A stretch of 64,000 bases of DNA from Cyanobacteria bacterium SZAS-4. Lineage in GTDB: Bacteria > Cyanobacteriota > Vampirovibrionia > Obscuribacterales > Obscuribacteraceae. The position numbers and the translations under genes are program-made. The notes beneath the pieces were generated by a model, which was not told where the DNA came from, did no database searches, and worked only from the letters and a program-made list of their open reading frames with translations. Positions 47,771 through 57,471 of this stretch are shown in pieces; the stretch's first letter is position 1; each line of letters opens with the position of its first letter. The stretch is from positions 186,001 to 250,000 of the forward strand of contig JAFEAT010000009.1 of the NCBI GenBank assembly GCA_018266255.1, read 5' to 3'.

Positions 47771-50668
47771 TCAATTGTCATGGTGCTTTGTGCGAACTAT
47801 CGTATGAATTTGTTCGCTCAGCTGCTTCATTTGACCCGCTCTCATCTCGGCCGCGTCGTCGCAACCGAACCGATCGGCAATGTATAGCTCCATGAAGTGC
47901 TTGCAGAGTGGCTCCAGGTCAGGATGTATTTTGACGGCGGGATCATAGTGCTCATCGTCGTTGAAGCGTGCCATCAGATCTTCGGGAGTATCGGTTGGCA
48001 ACCGATGAATCTTTACACGGGCAAGATCATCGACAACTTTGAGATATAAAAGCGTTGACGGCTTAGGCTTTTCAAGACTCTTGCTTTTCTTCGCGGCTCT
48101 CGCTTGTTGAACAGCGATTCGAACTGCCTGGAACAACAACATGACAGCTGGAACAACGATGATGAGCAGGATCAACTCATGCCAATCAACCGGCTTTTCA
48201 GGCACCTTTGGCGGCTCTGGAGGCTGAGGCTTCTGCCCGTCTTTGCTCACTCCAGAATTATCAGTCGCTCCCGTTTCACTGCCTGACTTGCCATCTTTAG
48301 TTGGCTTGCCACCGGCACCAGTTTTCGTGCCGGTGCCTGTGCTAGTTCCAGTCCCGCTAGTCCCACCTTTGCCATCACCAGTTGCAGAGGTATCAGCTTT
48401 CTTCTCTGCTGGAGTCGAAATCGGCGGCAACGGAGCTGGCGCCGGTGTCGAATTGGCAAACCGATCTTGCAACGCATCCATGCCCTTCTTGATATTGCCC
48501 ATGAGGGAATTGTCTTCAGGCGTCGGCTTAGGCAGAAGTCCTGTCGGTGTGGAATCGAACGGAACCCAGTCGTAACCTGGTATGTAGACTTCTCCCCAGG
48601 CATGACCGTGCATATTTTTGATTTCATGCATGCCAGTGCCAGGGTTGAAATCACCCGGTCCGAAGCCACCGATCGATCTAGCCGGCAATCCTACCGAACG
48701 ACACATGACGATAAAAGCGGTTGTAAAAGGTCCACAAGCGCCTTCCTTGGTTCTAAATAAGAAGTGATATGCAATCTCCTCTCTATTATCTTCATCAGAC
48801 AAATCAGAGGAATACTTGTAATTGCGTCTCAAAAAATTGCAAATGCGCTCGGCCTTAGTGAACCAGTTTCCGTCAGTTCCAGCCACTGACTTAGCCAGTT
48901 TCGCGATGTCTGGATTGAGATCGGCAGGCAACTGCAAATAATTGTCGAACTCTTTTTTGATGCTGTCGACGTTCTTGGAATCGAAAGGAGCTTTTCGCAT
49001 TTCATCGAGATCGTAGTCTGGCACTTGCGATGTAACGCGATAGTGCGTACCTGCTTTGATTGGATCTTTGGTGCGCATCGCTCCAAATTGATCGACAAAA
49101 ACTGGATCTTTTGGATAACTCAATTGCTGCGGAATCGATGCAACCGGAATTAAGTGTCCGATGTTTGCTTCCACTTGAATTTCTTGAGTCAACTGTGACG
49201 AGTGCATTCCAGGCTCGACAAACAGCGATGGAACACCAGCCAGTTCCTGATATGCGCCTTTGTGTTTCGAGCACTTCGACACCTTGCCGAGGCTGCTGAT
49301 TGTCCATTCATGACCATCATACTTATCAAAACAAACCCGTCTGAAGTATGTGTCGCGACTGCTCATAACACGCATGATTAGCTCTTCATCGTGTTCAGCC
49401 GAGACCCTATTGCGGAAGACCATAGATCTGTCTTCTTCTTCTGGTGTCTTTTCATCAGGGTCACGCTTGGGTTCAGCCGGCTTGCTAGAGGCTGTTGCTT
49501 CGCCGGCCTTTCCGCCTTTACCTTTCACTCCTTGAGCGCCTTTGCCACCCTTGGCGCCACCAGGTTTGCCTTGGCCACCCTGCCCTTCGCCAGGACCAGC
49601 CTCACCTGTGCCGGCACCAGGCACACTGATTCCGCCTGCTCCCAACCCGTCAGCGCCGCCTGGCACGAGGTCAGTACCACCCGGTCCAGATGTTCCATTT
49701 CCAGGTCCAGAACCCCTGCCTCCGCGACCATTGCCACCAGGGCCGGTGCGCTGACCGGTCGAACCGCCAGTGCCACCCATGCTGGCTGGAAGTCCGCCAA
49801 ATCCAGGCACAGTGCCAAGTGTGCCCAAACCATTCGGTGATTTCACCCATGTAAGATGGAGAGGTTCACCGTTTTCAGCGCGTCTGATGTTGTTCAGAAT
49901 CAGGTCGAAAAGTGAATCGACTCGCGGCAATGACAGAAAAATGAATATGCTTAAAACAGGCAAAATCGCCAGCGACAAAAATGCGTTTCCAACCGATACC
50001 TTCTTTTTGACTGCAGCTTCCCGCAGCTCGATGCTCTCGGCCCGCTCTGATGATGTGCCTACAGCGCCTGCGTTCTGCGTGCGCGAAACTGCTTCGTAGT
50101 AAAGCAAGCTTGCGGCCAGCCCGATATAACCGAGAGTGATATAAGCGAAAAGCGCATCACGAGCCAGCACCGCCGTACACGAGAAAAGTCCCAAACCAAT
50201 CAATGCAGATACATTGACATCCGATCTGGCTCGCAAATCGAACGTATGCAGTGCCTGTAAGCCGGTTAGCACATGAATAAACGGCACTAGCGCTTGCACT
50301 TTTCCAGATGAATATTGAACGAAAATCTCTTCGAAAAAATTGCCCAGAACGATCAAGAGTCCGGCTGAAGTGATGAAAGTCAACCAGAATGTCTTCTGAT
50401 GCCGAAATTGATAGCTGACGTAACTGCCAGTAAGAGCGCCCCAGAGGTAAAAGAAAATCAGCATCGATGAGCTGTTCACATACAAACATGCAGTGATGAT
50501 GCACAACACTGCAATGCCACAAGCGACTATGCGCAACCCAATCGAATCTTCGGGTGGCTCGATTTTCGCTTCCTTGGCAGCTTTTGGCGCCTTGGGAGGC
50601 TTTGCCGCTTTCGGCTCCTTAGGCTCTTTAGACGGAAGTGGCAGCGTTGGAAGTGATGGCATCTTCAT
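47771..50668 (-). CDS. TgpA-like membrane transglutaminase with Gly-rich insertion
   Basis: A 965-residue protein. Several N-terminal spans (50-240), then a long Gly/Pro-rich segment (about 290-420, e.g. GQGGQGKPGGAKGG) not usual for the family, an extracytoplasmic transglutaminase domain with GACGPFTTAFIVMCRSVGL (Cys), MHGHAWGEVYI (His) and DWVPFDSTP (Asp), another low-complexity linker, one C-terminal span and a DUF4129-like cytoplasmic tail. The N-terminus is Lys/Pro/Ala-rich. Its ATG overlaps the DUF58 stop (ATGA). Likely cross-links or cleaves cell-surface proteins. Confidence 0.9.
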   Translation of the reverse strand: MKMPSLPTLPLPSKEPKEPKAAKPPKAPKAAKEAKIEPPEDSIGLRIVACGIAVLCIITACLYVNSSSMLIFFYLWGALTGSYVSYQFRHQKTFWLTFITSAGLLIVLGNFFEEIFVQYSSGKVQALVPFIHVLTGLQALHTFDLRARSDVNVSALIGLGLFSCTAVLARDALFAYITLGYIGLAASLLYYEAVSRTQNAGAVGTSSERAESIELREAAVKKKVSVGNAFLSLAILPVLSIFIFLSLPRVDSLFDLILNNIRRAENGEPLHLTWVKSPNGLGTLGTVPGFGGLPASMGGTGGSTGQRTGPGGNGRGGRGSGPGNGTSGPGGTDLVPGGADGLGAGGISVPGAGTGEAGPGEGQGGQGKPGGAKGGKGAQGVKGKGGKAGEATASSKPAEPKRDPDEKTPEEEDRSMVFRNRVSAEHDEELIMRVMSSRDTYFRRVCFDKYDGHEWTISSLGKVSKCSKHKGAYQELAGVPSLFVEPGMHSSQLTQEIQVEANIGHLIPVASIPQQLSYPKDPVFVDQFGAMRTKDPIKAGTHYRVTSQVPDYDLDEMRKAPFDSKNVDSIKKEFDNYLQLPADLNPDIAKLAKSVAGTDGNWFTKAERICNFLRRNYKYSSDLSDEDNREEIAYHFLFRTKEGACGPFTTAFIVMCRSVGLPARSIGGFGPGDFNPGTGMHEIKNMHGHAWGEVYIPGYDWVPFDSTPTGLLPKPTPEDNSLMGNIKKGMDALQDRFANSTPAPAPLPPISTPAEKKADTSATGDGKGGTSGTGTSTGTGTKTGAGGKPTKDGKSGSETGATDNSGVSKDGQKPQPPEPPKVPEKPVDWHELILLIIVVPAVMLLFQAVRIAVQQARAAKKSKSLEKPKPSTLLYLKVVDDLARVKIHRLPTDTPEDLMARFNDDEHYDPAVKIHPDLEPLCKHFMELYIADRFGCDDAAEMRAGQMKQLSEQIHTIVRTKHHDN

Positions 50669-52092
50669 AAGCGAACAACTTCCTCTAACTGCTCGATCAC
50701 GGTTATAACACGTCCGGTCGATTTACCGGATCCGCGTCGGTTGACGATACCTCCTTCGTGAACCGGCATGTGCGCTTCTTTGATGCTCTGCGCCTCTTGC
50801 GCAAGCGCCGCTTCCCAGGTTCGAGGAATAACAGCCAGGTCTACTGTTTCAATGATCAAGTTGGAATCAGGTGTTTCATTGGCGGTCGGACGAATCGTCA
50901 AAAGCGCTGCATGGGTACTTTCGCCCAAACTGGTCGACTGCGTCGCCGAGGCCTTGCCTTGCTTGAGCGGCTCAACACGAGCGAGCAGGTGACCAGCGCG
51001 ATTTAGCCCCGCAGGCAAGTTCGGCATATCTTTCATAAAGTAGGGCAGATACTTATTCTCGCCATCGAGCGTTGGCACAACCAGCAGGTCGGGTGCACCA
51101 CCAAGCTTGAAACCAAGATTCATCAAAGAGTGGACGATCGAGACTGCCAGCTCGAACTGTTCGCGATTCACCCAGTTGGCGCGCAAATTCAAAAGAATAT
51201 CGTAGCCCGGCAAACCTTCAGCCTCGAACTCGCGCACCAGCAGCCGACCTACTCGAGCGCTCGAGGCCCAGTGAACCAGACGAGGGCTATCACCGTGCAC
51301 GAACTCTCGCACACCGCGCACCGAAGACGACACCACGTTGGTCGACTTGCGACTGGCGATCAGGCCCATCGGCGAATCAGTTGCAGAACGGATCTTATAT
51401 AAAAAGTTTCCTTCGATTTGCACCATCTTTGGATAAACGACTATTGTCGGTCTGTCATCTTCTTCAGATTCAGTGCGCAGTTCGAAAGTACGCGACCACC
51501 ATGCTAACCCCAGCGGAAAGCATGAGTAAATCTCGATGCCATGCAGTTTGTAGACACCGCGTCGCAAAGGCGAAGTTGCGGCAAACACCCATGATTCGAC
51601 GCCAACGTGCTCGACGAGCATCGGTTTCAAGACACTACTTTTACCGTTGTTGGCGACTAAGTTCGCCCGGACGAGCAGCCATTTAATTGGGAAGAACAAT
51701 GAAAACAGCTTGTTGTGAGCGCGTCTTTCAAGAGTGATTTTGAGAAGAACGCTGTCACCGGCCATTGAATTTGTGGGCAGAGAACAAAGCGTCTTTACGT
51801 CCATAACCTGAAGCAACGGCATCGTCAAACCGAGAACAATGGCGGAGATAACTCCAGCTGCAATCAAGTAGAACCACTGATTAGTCGTTTCGCCGGCGAA
51901 CAAATAAAGCAACGGCACAAGCAACGCTGCGATGAAAATTCGTTGTTCTAGATAAAGAGCGATCTTAGTATTTGGACTATCTCGAAACCCAATGCGAAGG
52001 GCTTTCAAGCCCCATTCCTCGCCCTCGGGAGTGGCAACAAATTTAGACCGGAACTGGTACTTGCTCCAGAACCCTTTCAATAAGGTCTGCAT
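50665..52092 (-). CDS. DUF58 protein of MoxR-type operon
   Basis: A 475-residue protein with two N-terminal spans (about 50-90) and the DUF58 core RGVREFVHGDSPRLVHWASSARVGRLLVREFEAEG (residues about 265-300), resembling a von Willebrand A-like fold. The gene overlaps the moxR stop by 50 bp, and its end overlaps the transglutaminase start. MoxR-DUF58-transglutaminase clusters are widespread; the exact job of DUF58 proteins is not settled. Confidence 0.9.
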   Translation of the reverse strand: MQTLLKGFWSKYQFRSKFVATPEGEEWGLKALRIGFRDSPNTKIALYLEQRIFIAALLVPLLYLFAGETTNQWFYLIAAGVISAIVLGLTMPLLQVMDVKTLCSLPTNSMAGDSVLLKITLERRAHNKLFSLFFPIKWLLVRANLVANNGKSSVLKPMLVEHVGVESWVFAATSPLRRGVYKLHGIEIYSCFPLGLAWWSRTFELRTESEEDDRPTIVVYPKMVQIEGNFLYKIRSATDSPMGLIASRKSTNVVSSSVRGVREFVHGDSPRLVHWASSARVGRLLVREFEAEGLPGYDILLNLRANWVNREQFELAVSIVHSLMNLGFKLGGAPDLLVVPTLDGENKYLPYFMKDMPNLPAGLNRAGHLLARVEPLKQGKASATQSTSLGESTHAALLTIRPTANETPDSNLIIETVDLAVIPRTWEAALAQEAQSIKEAHMPVHEGGIVNRRGSGKSTGRVITVIEQLEEVVRL

Positions 52093-53080
52093 GACTTACC
52101 CGATTATCTCTCACTTTAGGAATGACTCTGTGCCCAAGTACGAATGGACTGAGAGCCTTGACGTCTTCGGGTCGAACGAAATTTCTTCCGTCCAAAAACG
52201 CGACCGCTTGCGCAGCACGCATCAGCAACTGACTGCCTCGGGGGCTCACTCCAAGTACGATTTGTGGATGCTTTCTCGTTGAACTGACAATGTTGACGAT
52301 GTAGCGCTTGATTGAAGGCTCAACGAAAATGTTGTGCACAGCCGCTCGACACTCCACGACTTCAGCTTCTGAAAGTACGGGCTTGACATTGAAAGCGTTT
52401 ACATCCAGGGTCTTGTCCAAGATTTCAACTTCCTGTTCGAACTTCGGATAACCCAGAGACAACGAAAGCATAAATCGGTCCAGCTGCGCTTCTGGCAAGG
52501 GGAACGTACCGTGATATTCAATCGGGTTTTCTGTCGCAATTACGAAAAACAAGTCTGGCAACTTACGAGTAGCACCGTCTGTGGTGACCTGATTTTCTTC
52601 CATAGCTTCGAGCAAACTTGACTGAGTACGGGGTGTAGCTCTGTTGATTTCGTCTGCCAGCAAGATGTTGGTAAAAATCGGACCGGGAATAAATTTGAAC
52701 GTGCCTTCTTTCTGCTCGAAGATACTGACGCCGCAGACGTCTGACGGCAGCAAGTCGGGCGTACACTGAACGCGTTTGAACGTAGCAGTGACTGACATAG
52801 CCAGCGTCTTCGCCATCAAAGTTTTACCTACGCCAGGAACGTCTTCAATCAAAACGTGACCACCTGACAGAAAGGCGATAACCGCCAGTCTCACAGCCTG
52901 CTGTTGACCGACCAAAACGCTGTTGATGTTGTTAAGAAGTGCCTGAGCTTTGCCGCTAAGTTCGGCTAGTCTCGCTGGAGAGATTGTCTCTCCTTGCGCT
53001 GTTGGTGCCGCAGTAGGTTGCTCCAGACCGTCGTCGTCTAACTCCGCCGAGTTCTCGGCTTTGGTCTCTGCTTGCGTCAC
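52043..53080 (-). CDS. MoxR-family AAA+ ATPase
   Basis: A 345-residue protein. An acidic N-terminus (1-35) is followed by GHVLIEDVPGVGKTLMAKTLA (Walker A), FIPGPIFTNILLADEINRATPRTQSSLLEAMEE (Walker B, with MoxR family signature), VIATENPIEYHGTFPLPEAQLDRF and the lid SPRGSQLLMRAAQA. It acts as a chaperone for the DUF58 and transglutaminase partners. Translation starts at GTG, with AAGGAG 5 bases upstream. Confidence 0.94.
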   Translation of the reverse strand: MTQAETKAENSAELDDDGLEQPTAAPTAQGETISPARLAELSGKAQALLNNINSVLVGQQQAVRLAVIAFLSGGHVLIEDVPGVGKTLMAKTLAMSVTATFKRVQCTPDLLPSDVCGVSIFEQKEGTFKFIPGPIFTNILLADEINRATPRTQSSLLEAMEENQVTTDGATRKLPDLFFVIATENPIEYHGTFPLPEAQLDRFMLSLSLGYPKFEQEVEILDKTLDVNAFNVKPVLSEAEVVECRAAVHNIFVEPSIKRYIVNIVSSTRKHPQIVLGVSPRGSQLLMRAAQAVAFLDGRNFVRPEDVKALSPFVLGHRVIPKVRDNRVSHADLIERVLEQVPVPV

Positions 53081-53426
53081 TTTTACTCCTTATGCAGACC
53101 CGTTGACCCCAGGTAATCGATGCAGCAGGCTGCCCGATTTATCAGACTCACTCGAAGTGGCGTCCGAAAGGGGCGACACGACCGTTATGCCCGGCAAATT
53201 TATTTTCTAGACATTCGCCAGTGTGAATAGTACCCCGCCAGACGTGGTTGTAGGTGAGCAGACGGCTGCCATTAGCTGAAATTCTGAAAGTATTTCTCGT
53301 GACCATGCGGCACTAGCCAGGTGATTGTTTGTTTCAAGCAGCTTGCTGCATCGACTGAACATAGGATAAACTAGCTTCCCTGTTGGATTTCACAGCGAAA
53401 TCGTCTCAATTTTCGAGGTTTATGTC
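53081..53426. other. 346-bp divergent region between moxR and glyQ
   Basis: No gene seen. Near 53335-53349 there is a GCAGC-TT-GCTGC palindrome, and TTGCTG followed 16 bases later by GATAAA could be the glyQ promoter. No tRNA or terminator was seen. Confidence 0.5.
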
Positions 53427-54407
53427 ATGCAAGAAGCAGTGCGCTTGCGAGAGGAGGACGCCATTACTAACAAAGGTCTTTCCTTTCAACAAGTCATTCA
53501 GAAGTTGAATGAGTTCTGGGGCGACCGCGGCTGCGCCGTAATGCAGGCGTTCGACCTGGAGAAAGGCGCTTCCACCATGAGCCCTGGCACGTTCTTGCGT
53601 GTTCTCGGTCCAGAACCGTGGAACATGGCCTGCGCTGATGCCTGCCGACGCCCAACTGACGGGCGATACGGAGAAAATCCGAACCGCCTTCAACACTACT
53701 TTCAGTATCAAGTGATTCTCAAGCCATCGCCAGATGACGTTCAGGATGTTTACCTGGACAGCCTACGCGCACTCGGCATCAACCCGCTCAAGCATGACAT
53801 CCGTTTCGTCGAAGACAACTGGGCATCTCCGACATTGGGCGCCTGGGGCGTCGGCTGGGAAGTCTGGCTCGACGGTCTCGAGGTCACCCAGTTCACTTAC
53901 TTTCAACAAGCTGGCGGCTTAGAAGTGAAACCGGTGGCAGCAGAAATTACATATGGATTGGAAAGATTGTCGATGTACCTGCAAAACGTCGACAACGTTT
54001 ACGACTTGCAGTGGAACGACCGCGTCAAGTACGGCGAGCTTTATCACCACAATGAAGTCGAACAGTCTAAGTACAACTTCGAAGAAAGCAATCCCGATCT
54101 GCTCAAACAGCTCTTCAGCTTGCACCAGGCCGAAGCTCAGCGACTGATCGACAAGAAATTGATTATGCCTGGCTACGAGCAGATCTTGAAGTGCTCGCAC
54201 TATTTCAACTTGCTTGATGCGCGTGGCGTTTTGGGAAGAGACGAACGCATGGCTAACATCATCAAAATCAGTAAACTCTCGGAAAAAATCGCCCGAGGCT
54301 ATCTGCAACAACGTATCGAAATGGGATTTCCGTTGCTCGAAGAATCGCAAAAAGAAGAGGCGATAAAAGTCTATCGAGAAAAATATTTTTCGCCGGAAGA
54401 AAAGTAA
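53427..54407 (+). CDS. glyQ: Glycyl-tRNA synthetase alpha subunit
   Basis: A 326-residue catalytic alpha chain: [26 protein letters not shown]-like [43 protein letters not shown] and [20 protein letters not shown] are all family signatures. It charges tRNA-Gly with the beta subunit (glyS), which is absent here; the next gene encodes an unrelated secreted protein. GAGG lies 8 bases before the ATG. The N-terminal 17 residues are an extension. Confidence 0.96.
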   Translation: MQEAVRLREEDAITNKGLSFQQVIQKLNEFWGDRGCAVMQAFDLEKGASTMSPGTFLRVLGPEPWNMACADACRRPTDGRYGENPNRLQHYFQYQVILKPSPDDVQDVYLDSLRALGINPLKHDIRFVEDNWASPTLGAWGVGWEVWLDGLEVTQFTYFQQAGGLEVKPVAAEITYGLERLSMYLQNVDNVYDLQWNDRVKYGELYHHNEVEQSKYNFEESNPDLLKQLFSLHQAEAQRLIDKKLIMPGYEQILKCSHYFNLLDARGVLGRDERMANIIKISKLSEKIARGYLQQRIEMGFPLLEESQKEEAIKVYREKYFSPEEK

Positions 54408-54676
54408 GAGCAATCGATTCAAGCTTTTAACGGCTCACGCTCGCTACTTCACGCCCACTTCACGCTGGGTGGAGAACGGCTAATGGAGCGTGTTTCCAGT
54501 GACACTTTCTTGCGCATGAGCTTTCAAATAGCAAAAAAAGTCTAGCATTCTACCAGGTAAAAACCAGGAGTATATCCCGCTTGGACACCTTGTTTCGATT
54601 TGTCAATACTGTTTATTGGTGAGCACTTTGGGTATAAAGAAGATGAGGGAAGTTGTAAACCGGTAAGGAATCTTTG

Positions 54677-56239
54677 ATGCCAAAAGACGTTCGAAATGAT
54701 TCGATTCGGCCAATGCGAAAGTTTGCCGGATTGTTGGCCTTATCTACACTATTAACAGCATCATTCGGACCCAAGGCCGAATCACTCGGAATGCTTACCC
54801 CGCATGTCTTTCGACCGGTGACTACGCGAACGATTCCGTATCGCCGAGTGCCGAGCAGAACTCCAAGTGGACGAAATTTACCAGCTCCGACCCGCTCAAC
54901 TTACCAGGCACCACGCAACGCAACAAAAGCAACTGCAAAAGCGAAAGCACTTGCAGCCAAGAAGAAAGTGGTGGCAAAACCAGTTTCTAGAGCGATTCAA
55001 CCGCAGCGATTCACCGATGAAATGGCATCCGAAACCCTGGCTCCAGGCGTTATTCACCGCTTCTTCCGTGGACCGCTTTCAATCCACCTGCTCGACATCG
55101 ATATGAAAACTGCACCAGTAAAAGTGCAACCAACACTAGCTGGTGATTCGTTCGATCGATTGAAAGATGTGGCTGCACATGCCCGCGAGAACAACGCGCT
55201 TGCTGCCATCAACGCCAATTATTTCAAAAGCAACGGCACACCACTCGGCACTTTGATCATCAACGGCGAGTGGATTGCAGGACCGCTCTACGACCGAGTT
55301 TCGATGGGCATCACCGATCAGGGAACCGTCAAAATCGATCGAGTCAGCTTGAGAGGAACGCTCAGCACTGACAATCCAGAAGTGCCATCGCTGTTTTGCA
55401 ACACTATCAATCAGCCCAGACGACATGGTTCTCGCCTCGTCGTTTACACACGCCGCTGGGGAAGCTTCGTGCGCATGGCTTACGAGGGAACCCTCGTCGC
55501 GGTCAACGCACAAGGCGAAGTTCAAGACAAGAGCGTGAAAGATATGGGCATCCCATATGGTGGCTACGTATTGAGCGACTCGAAGACAGGCGAGATTTCA
55601 AAACTGAACGTCGGTGACAAAGTAGATCTCTCCTGGCACACCGGTCCAAGCGACTGGCACGATGTTGTGCAAGCAGTCAGTGGTGGACCGATGTTGATCA
55701 AGGACGGTCAAGTCTACCTCGACCTGAAAGGAGAAAATTTCCGCAAAAGTTGGACCGGAGCTCAAATTCACGCTCGCACCGCCGCCGGTGTCACAGCTGA
55801 CAACCATCTATTGCTAGCAACCATCGAAGGTCCGCATACACTCTGGGATGTTGCCAAATTCCTTCGTAAGCTGGGCGCGGTCAACGCCATGAATTTAGAT
55901 GGTGGCGGCTCGACCACGATGGTTGTGCACGGCAATACCGTAACGCGAAACGCCAACGCGCATCAAAGGCACGTCGCCAGTTCCATCGCTGTTATCGACA
56001 TGCGCACCGCGATGCAAAATGCTAACAACAACCGCTTTCCTGAAGAAACCGCCGATTCGACCGACGCTGCACTTTCAAAAGATGCGGGCGGCGAATTTCC
56101 AGTGCAGAAACCTACATCGGTCGAGACACCTGTTGTGGCTCAACCGGAAGCACCTGAAGCGCCGGAAGATTTGATGCAATCACCGACACAAGAGCCCATC
56201 AAACCACCGAAGAAGCACCTGTTTGGTCTGTTTCGTTAA
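54677..56239 (+). CDS. Secreted phosphodiester glycosidase (NAGPA-domain) protein
   Basis: About 520 residues. A signal peptide (FAGLLALSTLLTASFGPKAES), a basic Ala/Lys-rich linker, and a NAGPA-like domain (about 120-445) with AAINANYFK, LIINGEWIAGP, ARTAAGVTADNHLLLATIEGP and AMNLDGGGSTTMVVHG. The domain hydrolyses phosphodiester-linked sugars or acts on cell-wall glycans. The Pro/Glu-rich tail ends in KKHLFGLFR. TAAGGA is 7 bases before the ATG. The end of the coding sequence has a near-copy 34 bp downstream. Confidence 0.9.
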   Translation: MPKDVRNDSIRPMRKFAGLLALSTLLTASFGPKAESLGMLTPHVFRPVTTRTIPYRRVPSRTPSGRNLPAPTRSTYQAPRNATKATAKAKALAAKKKVVAKPVSRAIQPQRFTDEMASETLAPGVIHRFFRGPLSIHLLDIDMKTAPVKVQPTLAGDSFDRLKDVAAHARENNALAAINANYFKSNGTPLGTLIINGEWIAGPLYDRVSMGITDQGTVKIDRVSLRGTLSTDNPEVPSLFCNTINQPRRHGSRLVVYTRRWGSFVRMAYEGTLVAVNAQGEVQDKSVKDMGIPYGGYVLSDSKTGEISKLNVGDKVDLSWHTGPSDWHDVVQAVSGGPMLIKDGQVYLDLKGENFRKSWTGAQIHARTAAGVTADNHLLLATIEGPHTLWDVAKFLRKLGAVNAMNLDGGGSTTMVVHGNTVTRNANAHQRHVASSIAVIDMRTAMQNANNNRFPEETADSTDAALSKDAGGEFPVQKPTSVETPVVAQPEAPEAPEDLMQSPTQEPIKPPKKHLFGLFR

Positions 56240-56365
56240 AATCTTGACTGATTTAGTTGGTCTATTTCGTTAAGAGCTAGCACTTGTCTGCTCGATCTAG
56301 TCGTTTTTCAACGCGTTCTGTAATAGAATTGCGGGGTCTTACTATCCCGATGTAATTAAAGAAAA

Positions 56366-57325
56366 ATGCCAGACAAATTCGCTGTCGGAGTCGATTTTGG
56401 CGGAACTAAAATCTCAGCAGGCGTGGTCAATTTAGAGACCGGTCGGCTAGTCAGTGCCGCCAAGAAAAAAACGCGCCAGGTTCACGAAGAACTCGACGTG
56501 GTCAAGAGAATCATCTCAGTTGTAGACGACTGCCTGAATGAAGCGAACGTCGACATGAAAAAAGTTGTCGGCATCGGCATCGGTGCGGCTGGAATGGTCA
56601 ATCGTCAAAAAGGCATCTTGCTCGCGGCAGTAAACATTGGCGCCAACGATTTGCCACTGACCGAACCATTGTCCAGACACTACGGCATTCCTAGCAAACT
56701 CGGTAACGACGTTGAAGTGGCTACTCTCGGCGAATTAGCATTCGGCGCCGGAAGAGACTGCGACGACTTCGTTTGCATCTTCGTTGGAACTGGTATCGGA
56801 TCTGGTATCGTTCGCAACGGCAAAATCATTCGCGGCTCAACTGGAACAGCTGGTGAAATCGGACATATGATTCTCTTTCCAGACGGCAAACAGTGCGGCT
56901 GCGGAGCCTTTGGTTGCTTGGAGGCATACGCCTCTCGCACGGCTGTCGCAAAAAATATTCTCGTCGATCTGCAACGCGGACTTGATTCTGTGATCAGAGA
57001 CAAAGTAGATATGCAGAAAGGAATTTTGCGATCGAAAGCTATTTCGCAAGCTATTCAAGCAGGCGATGAATTAGTCACACGCGCTGTCGTTGACTGCGCA
57101 CAGTTCATGGGTGTTGGGTTGGCGAGCGTGATCAACTTCTACAATCCACAAAGAATTATTCTCGGTGGCGGATTAGTCGAAGCAGTCGACCTCTATGTTG
57201 AAGTGGCCGAGAAAGAAGCCAAACGCCGCTGTCTGAAAATCCCTTCAAAAAAGATAGAAGTGGTGAAAGCAGAGTTAGGCGATTACGCCGGCATTATCGG
57301 CGCTGCACTGCTGTGCGCCAACTAA
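56366..57325 (+). CDS. ROK-family sugar kinase (glucokinase-like)
   Basis: A 319-residue protein. VGVDFGGTKISAGVV is the phosphate-1 motif, KLGNDVEVATLGE the catalytic-Asp region, FVGTGIGSGIV and GEIGHM the sugar loops, and CGCGAFGCLEAYAS the ROK zinc motif. It phosphorylates glucose or an amino sugar with ATP. The ribosome site is poor (AAGAAAA). A palindrome ATGAGCC/GGCTCAT (57356-57371) ends the transcript region. Confidence 0.93.
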   Translation: MPDKFAVGVDFGGTKISAGVVNLETGRLVSAAKKKTRQVHEELDVVKRIISVVDDCLNEANVDMKKVVGIGIGAAGMVNRQKGILLAAVNIGANDLPLTEPLSRHYGIPSKLGNDVEVATLGELAFGAGRDCDDFVCIFVGTGIGSGIVRNGKIIRGSTGTAGEIGHMILFPDGKQCGCGAFGCLEAYASRTAVAKNILVDLQRGLDSVIRDKVDMQKGILRSKAISQAIQAGDELVTRAVVDCAQFMGVGLASVINFYNPQRIILGGGLVEAVDLYVEVAEKEAKRRCLKIPSKKIEVVKAELGDYAGIIGAALLCAN

Positions 57326-57355
57326 TTTTGAGAAGCCAAAAACAGCTCTAGCATC

Positions 57356-57371
57356 ATGAGCCGTGGCTCAT
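57356..57371. terminator. Perfect hairpin ATGAGCC-GT-GGCTCAT after the ROK gene
   Basis: A 7-bp perfect stem with a 2-base loop; the T tract is missing, so it may be a weak terminator or operator. Confidence 0.4.
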
Positions 57372-57385
57372 CTTGAAGGAATTCA

Positions 57386-57441
57386 CACCAGATCTGCACT
57401 TTTGACTTCTAAGATGGGCACCAGATCGAGTCGGATATAAT
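57386..57441 (+). promoter_or_regulatory. Two CACCAGATC direct repeats and -10 element before the two-component genes
   Basis: CACCAGATC occurs at 57386-57394 and 57419-57427, 33 bp (about three DNA turns) apart, followed by TATAAT at 57436-57441. This looks like activator sites for an OmpR-family regulator. No good -35 is present, consistent with activator dependence. Confidence 0.5.
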
Positions 57442-57471
57442 TAACAATTCCGCTCGACGAAAGTCTGGTAA

